Source of the DNA: DATBAX01 sp963723765
GTDB taxonomy: Bacteria > Acidobacteriota > Terriglobia > Terriglobales > Acidobacteriaceae
DNA length: 64,000 bases
Assembly (NCBI GenBank): GCA_963723765.1
Contig: CAVRSD010000001.1
Location: 186,001 to 250,000 of the forward strand
Direction of reading: 5' to 3'
Below are positions 52,134 to 64,000 of the stretch, one piece after another (the first letter of the stretch is position 1; the number at the start of each line of letters is the position of its first letter). Below the pieces are notes generated by a model, which searched no databases, had not been told where the DNA came from, and saw only the letters and a program-made list of their open reading frames with translations. The position numbers were made by a program, and so were the translations under genes.

Positions 52134-52156
52134 GGGACAGCCGAGGCGGCTGTCCC
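52134..52156. repeat. Hairpin repeat family 2, inverted GGGACAGCCG copy
   Basis: A perfect 10-bp stem GGGACAGCCG/CGGCTGTCCC with loop AGG, then TACG. It is the reverse complement of the element at 43595 and lies between the convergent cassette and gyrA, where it may serve as a terminator. Confidence 0.75.
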
Positions 52157-52169
52157 TACGCAAAACTCC

Positions 52170-54840
<2,671 letters not shown>

Positions 54841-54956
54841 AAGGGTTTAAAGTGAGCTAAATACTTATGTAGCAGCAACTTGAATCGCCGGAAAGATACT
54901 CGGATTATACCATGATCTGAGCGGTTTTAGGAGGTTCAGAGAGGTGTGGAAGTTGG

Positions 54957-55199
54957 TTAGTTTTGGACTGGATTCGGGGCCTCGATAGTGATCTCTCCTC
55001 GATACTGCTGCGGTTTCCCGTTTTCGATAAATGGCTCAAAATGCCACTTTTTGAGCGGTTCATAACAGGGGATCGTGAGTCGGGGCTCGCCTCCGGCTGC
55101 GATTTCTTCAATTAAAATATCTTCCTCATCGATTGCGATCGCCGCGGCCGCCGATGCAGTTTTGTTGATGATCACGACCGGCATCGCTTTTGCGTTCAT
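54957..55199 (-). CDS. TonB C-terminal-domain-like mini-protein
   Basis: 80 residues. The second half (EPLKKWHFEPFIENGKPQQY, then RGEITIE) aligns in pattern with the end of TonB (compare RWKYKPYILNGEPVE in the tonB of this window). There is no proline-rich spacer and no convincing anchor, only a short hydrophobic start. GGAGA precedes the ATG. It could be a truncated TonB remnant or a real stand-alone domain; function unknown. Confidence 0.5.
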   Translation of the reverse strand: MNAKAMPVVIINKTASAAAAIAIDEEDILIEEIAAGGEPRLTIPCYEPLKKWHFEPFIENGKPQQYRGEITIEAPNPVQN

Positions 55200-55322
55200 T
55201 CTCCAAGGAAAGGTTCGAGTGGCTCAGGGTAGCGGTCAAGCTAAAAAGCTGAAAACCAATTCACCACTTGAACTTAGGCCAAGGCTCATGCAAAATGACC
55301 GCCTTCCCTCCTGGAGGTATTC

Positions 55323-57824
55323 GTGCGTTCAATCGCAAACTTCGTTCGGTCCCTGGCAATAGTGTGTCTCCTTACGCTTGCTCAGGCGCAGACCGCTCCC
55401 GCAGTTGGCCCAAACTCCGATCCGGTTTACCAGCAGCTGCGCAACGTCGGACTCGGCGGCGAAGCCGTGACGGTGAATAACCTTGAGTTAGTGCGCGACG
55501 GCGCCCGGTTTCACCTTCACTCTGGCAGTGTCTGCTTCGTCGCCCCAGTGCACGGAAAAGTCACTGGGGCCGTGTTTGTCGGAGACGGAACCATGGTCCT
55601 CGATCCGCCCATTCCGATCGAGAGCGCCTCTCTCAAGTTGCTGAGCAAAGAAGATGAGTTTGTGGAGCAGTACGACCACCTGGTGCTGCGCTTCACCGAT
55701 TCCACTTATGAGGAGATCAAGAAAGCCGGGTCCCCGGGCGGGACTTGCGACGCCGGGCTGCTTCGCGGCAGTCAGGATGCCATGCGCCATGACCATCATT
55801 TGAAATACAACCTGGATGCTCGCATCTTGCAGGACCTGCTGGGGACTCAGCCTGGAGGGGTGTTCCTTGCCTTCGTGTCTGGAAAGAAGTACGACGGAAA
55901 AGAAATTTATGTTATCGATCCTCACGGTGCCCCTGCGCTGCTGCGCTTTACCATCCCTAGCTACACGCCCGGTTACCCGCCGACCGATTATGCTCTGGCG
56001 GTGGCTCCCGAAGAGGTCGAATTCCTCACCTACAGCGAGAACCGCATGGGAGCGTGGGCGGCTTTCCATCTTTCGAGCGAGTACAAAGACGGCAGAGCCA
56101 GCGGTACGCAACAGAACTCAGTGATTCAAATCACCCACCAGACACTCGACACTACCATTGAGAAGAGCGCCCACCTGGACGGCAAAGCCTCAACCACCTT
56201 CGTTTCGCAAGTGGACGGATTGCGGGTGATTCCTTTCAACCTTCATCGCACCCTGCGGGTGCAGAGTGCCGCCGACGACCACGGCCAGCCGCTGTCATTT
56301 ATTCAGGAGGACAAAGACAACGACGCGGATTATTACGTGATTCTTCCCCACCCGCTTGCGCGCGACGAAAAATACACCATTACCACCACTTATGACGGTA
56401 AGGATGCGGTCATCAACGAGGGCAGCGGGAATTATTACCCCATCGCCCGCGACGACTGGTACCCCAACAACGTGAGTGGAGGGCTGGGGCAGTACGCAAG
56501 CTATGACATGACTTTCCACATTCCCAAGGGAATGAAGATGGTCGCTACCGGTGCGCTGGTGAGCGAGACCAACGAAGGTGGCAAGAACTCCTCCATTTGG
56601 AAAAGTGGCCCGCAGACCGTCGCCGGCTTCAACTTTGGTCAGTTCAAAATGCAGGAAGCAAAGCTCACTAATCCCGACTATCTGGTCCAGGCCTATGCCA
56701 ACGAAGAGCCCCCCGACAATGTTAAGGCGCTCTTGAGCCAGCTGGGCGGCTCGCTGCCGGGCCAGGACAGCCGTCACTATGACGTGTCCCTGGGAAACAT
56801 GAACACCACTCCGTTAATGAACAAGGCACTCATGGAAGCAGAAGTCTCACTGCAGGTGTACACGGATTTTTTTGGCCCCAGTGAATTCAAGCAGCTGGCG
56901 GTGACCCAGCAGACCGCATGCAACTATGGCCAGTCCTGGCCGGAGCTGGTGTACCTCCCTCTCTGCTACCTATATGACACGACCGTGCGACGACAGCTCG
57001 GAATGGATTTCCACGACTACGGCTACTGGCGGGTGGTTGGCCCCCACGAAGTTGCCCATCAGTGGTGGGGTCACACCGTGGGCTTTAATTCCTATCGCGA
57101 TCAGTGGATGAGCGAGGGCTTCGCGGATATGTCGGCATCGCTCTATCTCCAGGTGGTTGAAAAGAACAATAAGAGATTCACCGATTTCTGGGATGACGAA
57201 CGCGCCTTGCTCCTGGAGCGAACCAACATGGGTTTCCGCGCCATTGACGCAGGGCCATTGACCATGGGATATCGCCTGGACAACCAGAGCACGGGATTCC
57301 AAGTGGCCCGCCGCCTGATCTACCCCAAAGGCGCCTACATTCTGCACATGCTTCGCATGATGATGTACAACAACCAGACTAGCGATCAGAATTTCAAAGA
57401 AACCATGCACGATTTCACTCAGACCTACAGCGGTCGCGCCGCCTCCACCGAGGACTTCAAGGCCACGGTTGAGAAGCACATGACAGTGGACATGGAGCGC
57501 ATCGGCGATGGCAAGATGGATTGGTTCTTTGACGAATACGTCTACGGCACCGCACTGCCTGCCTACAAACTGGATTCCACCTTCGAAAAAAATGCGGACG
57601 GCGATGTGGTTTTCGGCTTCAAGGTGACCCAGTCCAATGTGACCGACAAGTTTCGCATGTTAGTACCGGTCTATCTGGAGCTGTCAAACGGAACCATCAC
57701 GTTCCTGGGTCGAGTAAAAATGATAGGCAACAACTCAACCGAAGCTAAGATTCCCCTCAAAGGGATCAAGGACACGCCGCGTCGCGCCATGCTCAACTAT
57801 TACGACGACGTGCTGGCTCAGTAA
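55323..57824 (+). CDS. M1-family zinc aminopeptidase (exported)
   Basis: 833 residues from GTG 55323, with GGAGGT upstream. Signal peptide (FVRSLAIVCLLTLAQAQ). Catalytic site HEVAHQWWGH near residue 580 with the third ligand Glu in SEGFADMSASLY 18-19 residues later, the M1 layout. The usual GAMEN exopeptidase motif is not evident; the segment before the zinc site reads AVTQQTACNYGQSWPELVYL, so substrate handling may differ. The N-terminal 280 residues are not recognisably peptidase. It probably trims peptides in the periplasm. Confidence 0.88.
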   Translation: MRSIANFVRSLAIVCLLTLAQAQTAPAVGPNSDPVYQQLRNVGLGGEAVTVNNLELVRDGARFHLHSGSVCFVAPVHGKVTGAVFVGDGTMVLDPPIPIESASLKLLSKEDEFVEQYDHLVLRFTDSTYEEIKKAGSPGGTCDAGLLRGSQDAMRHDHHLKYNLDARILQDLLGTQPGGVFLAFVSGKKYDGKEIYVIDPHGAPALLRFTIPSYTPGYPPTDYALAVAPEEVEFLTYSENRMGAWAAFHLSSEYKDGRASGTQQNSVIQITHQTLDTTIEKSAHLDGKASTTFVSQVDGLRVIPFNLHRTLRVQSAADDHGQPLSFIQEDKDNDADYYVILPHPLARDEKYTITTTYDGKDAVINEGSGNYYPIARDDWYPNNVSGGLGQYASYDMTFHIPKGMKMVATGALVSETNEGGKNSSIWKSGPQTVAGFNFGQFKMQEAKLTNPDYLVQAYANEEPPDNVKALLSQLGGSLPGQDSRHYDVSLGNMNTTPLMNKALMEAEVSLQVYTDFFGPSEFKQLAVTQQTACNYGQSWPELVYLPLCYLYDTTVRRQLGMDFHDYGYWRVVGPHEVAHQWWGHTVGFNSYRDQWMSEGFADMSASLYLQVVEKNNKRFTDFWDDERALLLERTNMGFRAIDAGPLTMGYRLDNQSTGFQVARRLIYPKGAYILHMLRMMMYNNQTSDQNFKETMHDFTQTYSGRAASTEDFKATVEKHMTVDMERIGDGKMDWFFDEYVYGTALPAYKLDSTFEKNADGDVVFGFKVTQSNVTDKFRMLVPVYLELSNGTITFLGRVKMIGNNSTEAKIPLKGIKDTPRRAMLNYYDDVLAQ

Positions 57825-57870
57825 ACTAACTCGCCACAGAATGGAACTTGATCAGGCCCGGCGGGTCCGG

Positions 57871-58638
57871 TCAATTAGACTTTGGGGCCGCAGGAAGTTG
57901 GAAGTCAATCCCGCGATCGTCATTCTCTTTCGTGGTTGCTGTCAGATTCAACTCCGACAGCGGAATTTTGTGGCTGCGTCCTTCACTTAAATCGAAAAGC
58001 GTAGCTCCGACAATGGCGTAGTTTGAGACCTCGAGTTGATGCCCGTCTTTGAATACCAGCAAAGTTTCGGGCTGATTGCTGACTGGTTCATCTTCCGCCT
58101 GGATTGCAGCAGCGGGTTGCGCAAGGCCCTGATCCGCATAACTGTCATCAACAGGACGTCTGGTTCCGGGGCCGCGCCGGTCAAAGATGGTCGGCCCACC
58201 CTGATATTCGTTGCCATCTGATTCGTCCGCTGCGGCCGGATCGGGCTGGTCGTAGCCGGATGCATCGTACGGATACGGGTAATAGTAGTAGGGCACCGCG
58301 TAAACAGAGCCTGCCCGTGGAGGATGAATTCCATCGCGATGCTGATGGTGGGAAGCCTGGCCCGGATGCGTAGTAAATCGATTGCTACTGGAAAAACGAG
58401 GTGAGGTCACAGTTGGCGGCAGTGCATGATTCCCTTGGGCGCCAAATCCAATGGACGTCACGCTGGGAGGCGTTCCGCGCGGCCCGGTTGATCCGCCAAA
58501 ACCCGCAGACGTCACTGATGGAGGGCCGCCGTTGAGTTGCGCCAGCGCCCCTGGCACGAGCAAAGCGAGTGCAAGAACCGCTACCGTGGCTGGATTCAGC
58601 CGTCGCACCAGCGGATGATACTCCAGTTTCAGGACCAT
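57871..58638 (-). CDS. Exported Pro/Gly/Tyr-rich protein with PPSVTS repeats
   Basis: 255 residues. N-terminal hydrophobic signal (LNPATVAVLALALLVPGALA), then three short repeats (GPPSVTSAGFG, TPPSVTSIGFG, LPPTVTSPRFS), a His/Tyr-rich stretch (VPYYYYPYPYDASGY) and a conserved-looking C-terminal segment (LLVFKDGHQLEVSNYAIVGA, then LFDLSEGRSHKIPLSELNL). No function recognised. The C-terminal part looks like a small folded beta domain. It may be an envelope or surface protein. Confidence 0.7.
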   Translation of the reverse strand: MVLKLEYHPLVRRLNPATVAVLALALLVPGALAQLNGGPPSVTSAGFGGSTGPRGTPPSVTSIGFGAQGNHALPPTVTSPRFSSSNRFTTHPGQASHHQHRDGIHPPRAGSVYAVPYYYYPYPYDASGYDQPDPAAADESDGNEYQGGPTIFDRRGPGTRRPVDDSYADQGLAQPAAAIQAEDEPVSNQPETLLVFKDGHQLEVSNYAIVGATLFDLSEGRSHKIPLSELNLTATTKENDDRGIDFQLPAAPKSN

Positions 58639-58810
58639 GGCGCGCCTCTTTCTAATGACCTACCCTATCCATTAGAACGTGCAGGAGAGCTTGGGGTTGC
58701 GCTAAATTTGAGGCGTTTCTAGAGGGTGATCGCTGGTATTTTCTCGTTCCGCTAAACCATTGCAACGATGGGGCAAACGCGTGGTAACAACTGGCTTCGT
58801 TACACTCCGC

Positions 58811-60070
58811 TCATCCTCGCCCGGCGTGCGCCAGTTCGGCTAAATTCCAAAGAGCATTGGCAATCATTAATCCCCAGATACAAGCCTGCACTAAAGCGCG
58901 CTGCCGGGTTTCGAGCAAATCGGCGGACACACCGGCCACAAAAACGAACAAGAACGGCGCAGCCACCAGCCAGAATCCGAGGCCGGGATAATGCGGCGAG
59001 CCGAAAGCCAGCAGTTGGAACAACAACGCAACCAACAGCGGCGCAATGTTGCCAAAATAACGTGCCCGTCGCAAAGCGAAAAACGCGATCACAGTTACCG
59101 GAAGCGCCACCAAAAGCGCCGGACTGCTGCGGCTCAGGTAGAAAAGGACTTGTGTATATGCGCCAGTCATTCCGAACGCCTTCCAGGCAATCCCAAGAAA
59201 ACTTGCGTGGCGCACGCTTTGCCAGAAAATATCATGATGAAAAAAATACGATGCATAGAGCAGGGCAAACGCGATCCCAGTGGCTGATGTCCATATCACC
59301 AGCGCCGCCAATCGCCGGGAGGGAGCAAGGTACAGCATGAATGCGAGAGCAATGGGCAGCAAAATGATCAGCGAGAACTGCGATCCAATGGCCAGCGCGA
59401 GCGAGATTCCAAGCAGCAATATTCTCCGCCAGTTCCACAACACGACTTCCCGCGGCGCGTACAGTGTGTGCGCCACAGCGATCGCGGTAAAGACGGCGCC
59501 GAACGCACTCCATGCCGCACCCATCTCCGGCGGCAACAGCCAAAGCGTGCTGCTATGAATCATTGCCGGCGAGAAGCAATAAAGACCCAGTGCAATATAG
59601 CCGCCCGCATTTCCATAGAGACGTCGAGACACATACCACAGGGATGCTCCCAGCAGCAATCCGAACATCAGGTAAGGCACACGCTCAAGCCAAATCCACA
59701 AATGCAGCGCGTTGCTTTGCGATGAGGCCTCCCAACCCAGCATGGGCGCCGCGGCCACCAGATACCACAGCGGCGAATGGTTGGGATCGTAGTCGTCATT
59801 ACTCTTTAACTCGGGCGGTGCTGGTGCTCCTATTTCTCCCCGAGCCACGGAAGGGATTCCAGCAATTAGTTCACCCTGCCATTGCGCGACGCCTTCCTGC
59901 ACCCGAAAGAGTTCAGCGGGCTGGACTTCACTCTGGTCAACCCCGCGCGCGATCACCCAAACGCATTGCGCAAGGAACATCAGCAACAGGAGGCCTGCCA
60001 GAGCTTGCGGCCGGCCATAACGTAGGTGAGTAAAAAATTGGCCCATGGAGGGGAAAACGTGTTTTACCAT
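58811..60070 (-). CDS. Polytopic GT39-like membrane protein
   Basis: 419 residues with about ten transmembrane segments. The loop NHSPLWYLVAAAP and ERVPYLMFGLLLGASLWY recall dolichyl-phosphate-mannose-type transferases (ArnT/PMT superfamily), but the first acidic motif is only partly visible (QSEVQPAE). The sugar and acceptor are unknown. ATG 60046 is an alternative start. It is divergent from the CPBP protease. Confidence 0.7.
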   Translation of the reverse strand: MVKHVFPSMGQFFTHLRYGRPQALAGLLLLMFLAQCVWVIARGVDQSEVQPAELFRVQEGVAQWQGELIAGIPSVARGEIGAPAPPELKSNDDYDPNHSPLWYLVAAAPMLGWEASSQSNALHLWIWLERVPYLMFGLLLGASLWYVSRRLYGNAGGYIALGLYCFSPAMIHSSTLWLLPPEMGAAWSAFGAVFTAIAVAHTLYAPREVVLWNWRRILLLGISLALAIGSQFSLIILLPIALAFMLYLAPSRRLAALVIWTSATGIAFALLYASYFFHHDIFWQSVRHASFLGIAWKAFGMTGAYTQVLFYLSRSSPALLVALPVTVIAFFALRRARYFGNIAPLLVALLFQLLAFGSPHYPGLGFWLVAAPFLFVFVAGVSADLLETRQRALVQACIWGLMIANALWNLAELAHAGRG

Positions 60071-60097
60071 GTCCGGGGATTGTTGGGGAATTACATT

Positions 60098-61084
60098 ATG
60101 GATGAGATGCCCAAAACTTCTATCTCTGGTCCGGATTCGAGCTCCGATGCTATTTCTCCGTCGCCACTTTCCGCGCCACTTTCAGCGCCCAATGCACCCA
60201 TCTTTTCCGCCTCTTCCGAACGAAAACTTCACAATATGTTCCTCGACCCCCAGGGACTCCGATCAGGATGGCGAGTTGTGCTTTATCTGCTGATGGCTGC
60301 CGCCATTGTCTTTTTACTGGGCGCATTGTCGCGCCAAGTACATCCTGTAAGGCAAGGGTCTGTCCGGTCGGAATTTATTGGGGAGCTAATCGTACTTGCC
60401 GGAGCGATTTTACCTGCCTTGATTATGGCCGCCATTGAAAAGCGTCCTTTCGACGCCTATGGCCTCCCCCGCCGCAGCGCTTTTGGCAAATTATTCTGGA
60501 TGGGCGTGGTGTGGGGATTTCTTTTTCTCAGCCTGCTGATGCTGTTCATGCGCGGGGCTGGAGTATTTTCCATAAGCAGCCTGGCAATTCATGGACACAG
60601 GCTTGTGAAGTTTGCCGCTTTTTGGGGTGTCTTCTTTCTTGCCGTCGCCTTCTTCGAAGAATTCATCTTCCGCGGTTACACGCAGTTCACTCTGACCCAG
60701 GGTATGGGATTCTGGCCGGCTGCGTTTGTGCTTTCCTTTATCTTTGGCGCCATCCATCTGGGCAATCAAGGAGAAGCCTGGGCCGGAGCGCTGGCAGCGG
60801 GCCTCATAGGACTGTTCTTTTGCCTGACCCTCCGCCGCACCGGCACTCTCTGGTTTGCGGTGGGGTTTCATGCTTCATGGGATTGGGCGGAAAGCTATTT
60901 CTATTCGGTTCCCGACAGCGGCGGCATCTCGCCCGGCCATCTCTTGAATTCCTCGTTCCATGGACCACGCTGGCTCACCGGCGGCTCCGTCGGCCCCGAA
61001 GGCAGCGCACTGGTGTTCGTGGTCATCGTGCTGTTCTGGGTTGTGTTTGATCGAGTGTATCCGCAGGTAAAGTACCAAGCGTAA
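60098..61084 (+). CDS. CPBP-family intramembrane metalloprotease
   Basis: 328 residues from ATG 60098. About eight hydrophobic segments; the ABI/CPBP motifs are clear: EEFIFRGYTQ, FIFGAIHLGNQGEAW and GFHASWDW (the Glu and two His that line the site). Members cleave membrane proteins or prenylated peptides, often for bacteriocin immunity; no bacteriocin genes are nearby. The N-terminal 50 residues are Ser/Pro-rich and cytosolic. Confidence 0.88.
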   Translation: MDEMPKTSISGPDSSSDAISPSPLSAPLSAPNAPIFSASSERKLHNMFLDPQGLRSGWRVVLYLLMAAAIVFLLGALSRQVHPVRQGSVRSEFIGELIVLAGAILPALIMAAIEKRPFDAYGLPRRSAFGKLFWMGVVWGFLFLSLLMLFMRGAGVFSISSLAIHGHRLVKFAAFWGVFFLAVAFFEEFIFRGYTQFTLTQGMGFWPAAFVLSFIFGAIHLGNQGEAWAGALAAGLIGLFFCLTLRRTGTLWFAVGFHASWDWAESYFYSVPDSGGISPGHLLNSSFHGPRWLTGGSVGPEGSALVFVVIVLFWVVFDRVYPQVKYQA

Positions 61085-61107
61085 CAATCAGAAAGAAATT
61101 AACCACT

Positions 61108-61170
61108 TGTCATCCTGAGCGCAGCATCAACGTTCGCTCGCGAACGTTGATGCGGAGTCGAAGGACCCCT
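61108..61170. repeat. Hairpin repeat family 1, copy B
   Basis: TTGTCATCCTGAGCGCA, a perfect 14-bp stem GCATCAACGTTCGC/GCGAACGTTGATGC (61124-61137 and 61140-61153) with loop TC, then GGAGTCGAAGGACCCCT. It lies between convergent genes and could also act as a terminator. Confidence 0.9.
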
Positions 61171-61226
61171 ACGGTCTGATCCGACGACTCCGGTTTGGCA
61201 CTTCAAATCGAACCCACCCGAAACTT

Positions 61227-62725
61227 CTACCAGGAATAATGCACCGTGTACGTCACCACCTGCTCTCCATCGGGAGCGACGCTAACCGGAAACTCAACCG
61301 TCTGCGCATCCATCTTCTTTGAGTCCTGCGATTGTTCGGTCAACTTCCAGTTCACCCAGCGATACAGGTGCTCGACCACGCGCACGTTCACCGCTTCCTT
61401 CTTGTGATTGCGAACGCGGATCTCGAAGGATTCCTCCATCCAGTGTTGGCTGCTCTCGACATGATAGTTGGTGCGCTTGCGTTCCCCCACCACATCAAAC
61501 GCGTTGCCGGTCGAGACTCGGATGGTTTCATCCTTGGGCGTGTGGTCGATCACATTCTCGCCGACGAATTCCAGTTGGCCATCGGTATTGCGGCGATAGA
61601 AACGCAGCTTGCCCTTGGGGAGCGGAATGCCAATATGATTCGCTTCCGAGTTCTTGAACTCTTCCATTACCCAAACTTTTGGATTGGAGAGCGTGCCGTA
61701 GTTGGCATCCTGGCGGATTTGTTCGGGATTGTAGTACCCGTATTGGTCCACCTTTGCGCCATCGTAAACATAAATGCGTTGTCCGTGGATCGCCATGGCC
61801 TGAACGAACTCGACCTGTTTGGTCTCCTGATCGCGCAGGGTTGACGGCCGCTCCAGGGTGTACAAGTGAAATTCGTCAAATGACTTTTCCTGGACAACCG
61901 GAGCCATAGCGGCACCCGCCATGGCCATGTCAGCAGCTTTGTACATCCGGCCACTGACCGTCGACTCCTGGATTTTGTTGACGTCGCCGGCCATCAGCTT
62001 GATGCGCGCATTTTCGAAAGTCTTGCCGCTGTGGTTGTTCATGGTGATCCAGCCAACCATGTCGAGTAGATCGGATTTGGCGGTAGGGTTGTCGGAAATG
62101 ACCAGGTTGTAGTCCGCCTGCCAGTTCATGCCCGCCGCTCACGTAGGAAATTTCGGCGTCGAATTTTCCTGGTGCATTGGTTTGCAGCGCCCAGTTCAAA
62201 GTCGGCTTCAGGATGGAATCGGCGGTCAGCGCGGGAAACTGCGGTTCTCCGGGCAATCCAAAGCGCAGCATTCCATTCACTTCGATAATGGGCTGTGTGT
62301 TGCCCGGCTGCTGATAACCCTGCGCGTAATAGCTGCTGGGAATGTAGCCGCTGCGAATGACTTTGCCCTGCACAATATTGCCGGGAGAGATTTGGAAGTC
62401 AATGGTTTTGCCTTCGTAAAGCGAAAGCAGCAGCTCTTGCGAGATAGGATCGTTGCGATAATTTTGCTCGAGGATTTGCAGCTGTCCGCCCGGCGGGATC
62501 ACGCAGGATCACCGAATCCGGTTCCAGATGCGCGGCGATTCCCGCATAGTCCACATAGTTCACGCCCGCCTTCAAGTCGAGCGGCAAATATTCCCGCGCC
62601 ACAAAAAAGTTCTGGTTATAAATGGTCAAGGCCGGCGGTTGGCTGGCATCAGTTGTGGTCTTCTCTTGTGCCACTCCCAGCCCGCATAAACAAACTACGA
62701 TCCATATCAGTTTCCCGATTTTCAT
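61227..62725 (-). CDS. DUF4139-domain exported protein, split by two +1 frameshifts
   Basis: Three consecutive frames carry one protein: signal and start (MKIGKLIWIVVCLCGLGVAQ, to DSVILR), middle (PPGGQLQILEQNYRNDPISQ, to DAEISYVSGG) and end (MNWQADYNLVISDN, to VVTYTVHYSW). Removing one base near 62498-62502 and one at 62130 restores continuity, and the span is 3n+2, giving 498 residues. The C-terminal two thirds match the DUF4139 type (mucoidy-inhibitor-like beta-rich domain; RWVNWKLTEQSQD). Function unknown; probably an envelope protein. Confidence 0.82.
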
Positions 62726-63045
62726 AATGATCCGTTCCCCTGTTCTGGACAAGAATACGAAGGAGGGAGAAGCTTTTCTAGTCCTGTTGAGAGAACGTGG
62801 GCCCGCAGGGAACTTGCGGACAACCTGAGGCCGCACAACAGTAACCGCAAGTAACCAGCAGGTCCGTATGCAAATGTGGATGTGGCGCGGGCGCCCCCGC
62901 CCGTGTGACGGCATCAGCCAGCAATGAACCATGCGTTCGACAATATGGTTGTTCAGTTACAAGGCGTACAGCGGTGTGGACTCCGGCCAATTGTGCCGAG
63001 CGGGCGCTCAGCGGCCGGGTCAGAGACCCGGCCGACATGAGCAGA
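62726..63045. other. 320-bp gap with hairpin repeats, gyrB to DUF4139
   Basis: No gene recognised. It holds a family 2 hairpin (62886-62905: CGCGGGCG, loop CCCC, CGCCCGTG, after GGATGTGG) and a perfect 9-bp palindromic stem GGCCGGGTC/GACCCGGCC with loop AGA (63013-63033), 12 bp after the gyrB stop, where it may terminate gyrB. Confidence 0.65.
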
Positions 63046-64000
63046 TTAGATATCCAGATTCTTTACATCCAGCGCATTGTCTTCGATGAACTTGCGGCGC
63101 GCTTCGACGTCTTCGCCCATCAGCGTAGAGAAGATGGTCTCGCACTCGGCGATGTCTTCCAGTTTGACCGACAACAAAGTGCGACGCTCGGGATCCATGG
63201 TAGTTTCCCAAAGCTGCGGCGCGGTCATTTCGCCAAGACCTTTGTAGCGCTGCACGATGAAATCCTTGCGGCCTTCGGCGAGCACATATTCGAACAGGTC
63301 GCGCGCGTTGGTTTTCTCGACCAGCACCGGCTCAGCAGCTTTCTTTTTGGAGACCGGCTTGGCCGCTTCTTTGGCTTTCTTTTTTCCAGCTTCTGATTCT
63401 TCCCCGCCAGTATCCGCCTCTGTCAATTCTTCAGTAGCTTCACTCGCAGCCGAACCCTTGGCAATGGTTTCCACCACGAACGGCGGCTCCATGTACTCTT
63501 CGATCTGCTTATACTTGGAGAGTAGTTGCCGGTATTCAGCGGAAGACGCAAGCTCCCAGTTGATCAAATGCTCGGCACCCTGGGAATTCACAATCCGGAC
63601 TTCCCATAAATTGTGCTCTTCGTCGAAACGGCTTTCCACTTCTTTGAACTGACGTTCTTTCTGAATTTTCTTCAGATCTTTTTCCAGCTTCTCGATTTTC
63701 TTCGATGGAGATTTCTTATCGCCTTCGAAGTCGGCGCGTTTGGCGAGGTCGAGTTTCGGCAACATCTCCGCAACTTGCTCGTCGCGCACTCGCTTTTGGA
63801 CTTTGTCCTGGAAGCCCAAATATTCGTTCAGCACGGTAATGAAGCGGGCCAGGTTCGCGCCTTCCAGCTTGGCCGCACCTTCGCCGTAGCGGACGATCAA
63901 TCCGTCAGCAGCGCGCTTCACCATGACTTTCACAAATTCACGATCGTCTTTGATGTACTGCTGCGTCTTGCCTTTTTTGATCGAGTAGAGCGGCGGCTGC
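63046..64000 (-). CDS. gyrB: DNA gyrase subunit B (5' part outside window)
   Basis: The frame is open from the right edge (QPPLYSIKKGKTQQYIKDDR) to the stop at 63046, about 318 residues of the C-terminal end. The hallmark KDFIVQRYKGLGEMTAPQLW and RRTLLSVKLEDIAECE are intact, ending EDNALDVKNLDI. Between them lies an insertion with a Lys-rich coiled stretch (KIEKLEKDLKKIQKERQFKE) and an acidic/Lys-Ala segment (ATEELTEADTGGEESEAGKK). It supplies the ATPase for negative supercoiling with GyrA, encoded 9 kb away rather than next to it. Confidence 0.95.
   Translation of the reverse strand, partial: QPPLYSIKKGKTQQYIKDDREFVKVMVKRAADGLIVRYGEGAAKLEGANLARFITVLNEYLGFQDKVQKRVRDEQVAEMLPKLDLAKRADFEGDKKSPSKKIEKLEKDLKKIQKERQFKEVESRFDEEHNLWEVRIVNSQGAEHLINWELASSAEYRQLLSKYKQIEEYMEPPFVVETIAKGSAASEATEELTEADTGGEESEAGKKKAKEAAKPVSKKKAAEPVLVEKTNARDLFEYVLAEGRKDFIVQRYKGLGEMTAPQLWETTMDPERRTLLSVKLEDIAECETIFSTLMGEDVEARRKFIEDNALDVKNLDI

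Overview
The window looks like a chromosomal segment of a Gram-negative bacterium from the Acidobacteriota (probably class Terriglobia). This is an inference from gene content and order; no rRNA or tRNA gene was seen that could settle it. Supporting signs are an outer-membrane LPS assembly gene (lptD), a TonB-ExbB-ExbD-ExbD-TPR lipoprotein operon, a Pkn-type Ser/Thr kinase fused to TPRs, and many degenerate heptamer repeats and hairpin repeats between genes. The gene set is mostly housekeeping. I found no prophage, insertion sequence, CRISPR array or integrative element.

Layout. 1-6.1 kb: APC permease (cut by the left edge), RDD membrane protein, lptD. 6.3-10.4 kb: DsbA-like thiol protein and a PpiC-type lipoprotein (envelope folding), then a biotin carboxylase/BCCP pair. 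10.5-15.7 kb: a GT39-like membrane enzyme and the TonB energy-transduction operon. 15.9-20.4 kb: tgt-yajC-secD-secF (protein export plus tRNA queuosine). 20.5-29.7 kb: isochorismatase-like hydrolase, CocE/NonD hydrolase, small phosphoesterase, PilT-like ATPase, thrS, an ACE-like M2 peptidase and plsC. 29.7-35.1 kb: folC, accD, cobO-type adenosyltransferase, a small unknown protein, rlmH, rsfS, nadD. 35.3-39.7 kb: a hybrid histidine kinase with a terminal PilZ-like domain inserted beside the conserved rplU-rpmA-obgE block. 40-45 kb: Ser/Thr kinase-TPR, NTF2-like protein, TSUP transporter, cupin. 45.2-52.1 kb: a five-gene signalling cassette (a CHASE3 kinase with four near-identical PAS copies, three tandem receiver proteins and a REC-PAS-GGDEF-EAL protein). 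52-64 kb: gyrA, a TonB C-terminal-domain mini-protein, M1 aminopeptidase, a proline/glycine-rich exported protein, a second GT39-like protein, a CPBP protease, a DUF4139 protein and gyrB (cut by the right edge).

Three things stand out. (1) The 45.2-52.1 kb cassette shows recent internal amplification at two levels: 4 x 384 bp PAS units within the kinase and 3 x about 510 bp receiver genes after it, feeding a dual GGDEF/EAL protein with intact catalytic motifs. It is the best candidate for an undescribed system. (2) Intergenic DNA is filled by two classes of structured repeats: heptamer arrays, often arranged as inverted pairs and in one case lying inside tgt, and hairpin repeats whose stems co-vary between copies while loop and flanks stay fixed. 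(3) Five genes (pilT-like, Ser/Thr kinase, TSUP, gyrA, DUF4139) are broken by six single-base events, all of the +1 type. Because gyrA is essential, these are most likely sequence errors, and the genes should be read as intact.
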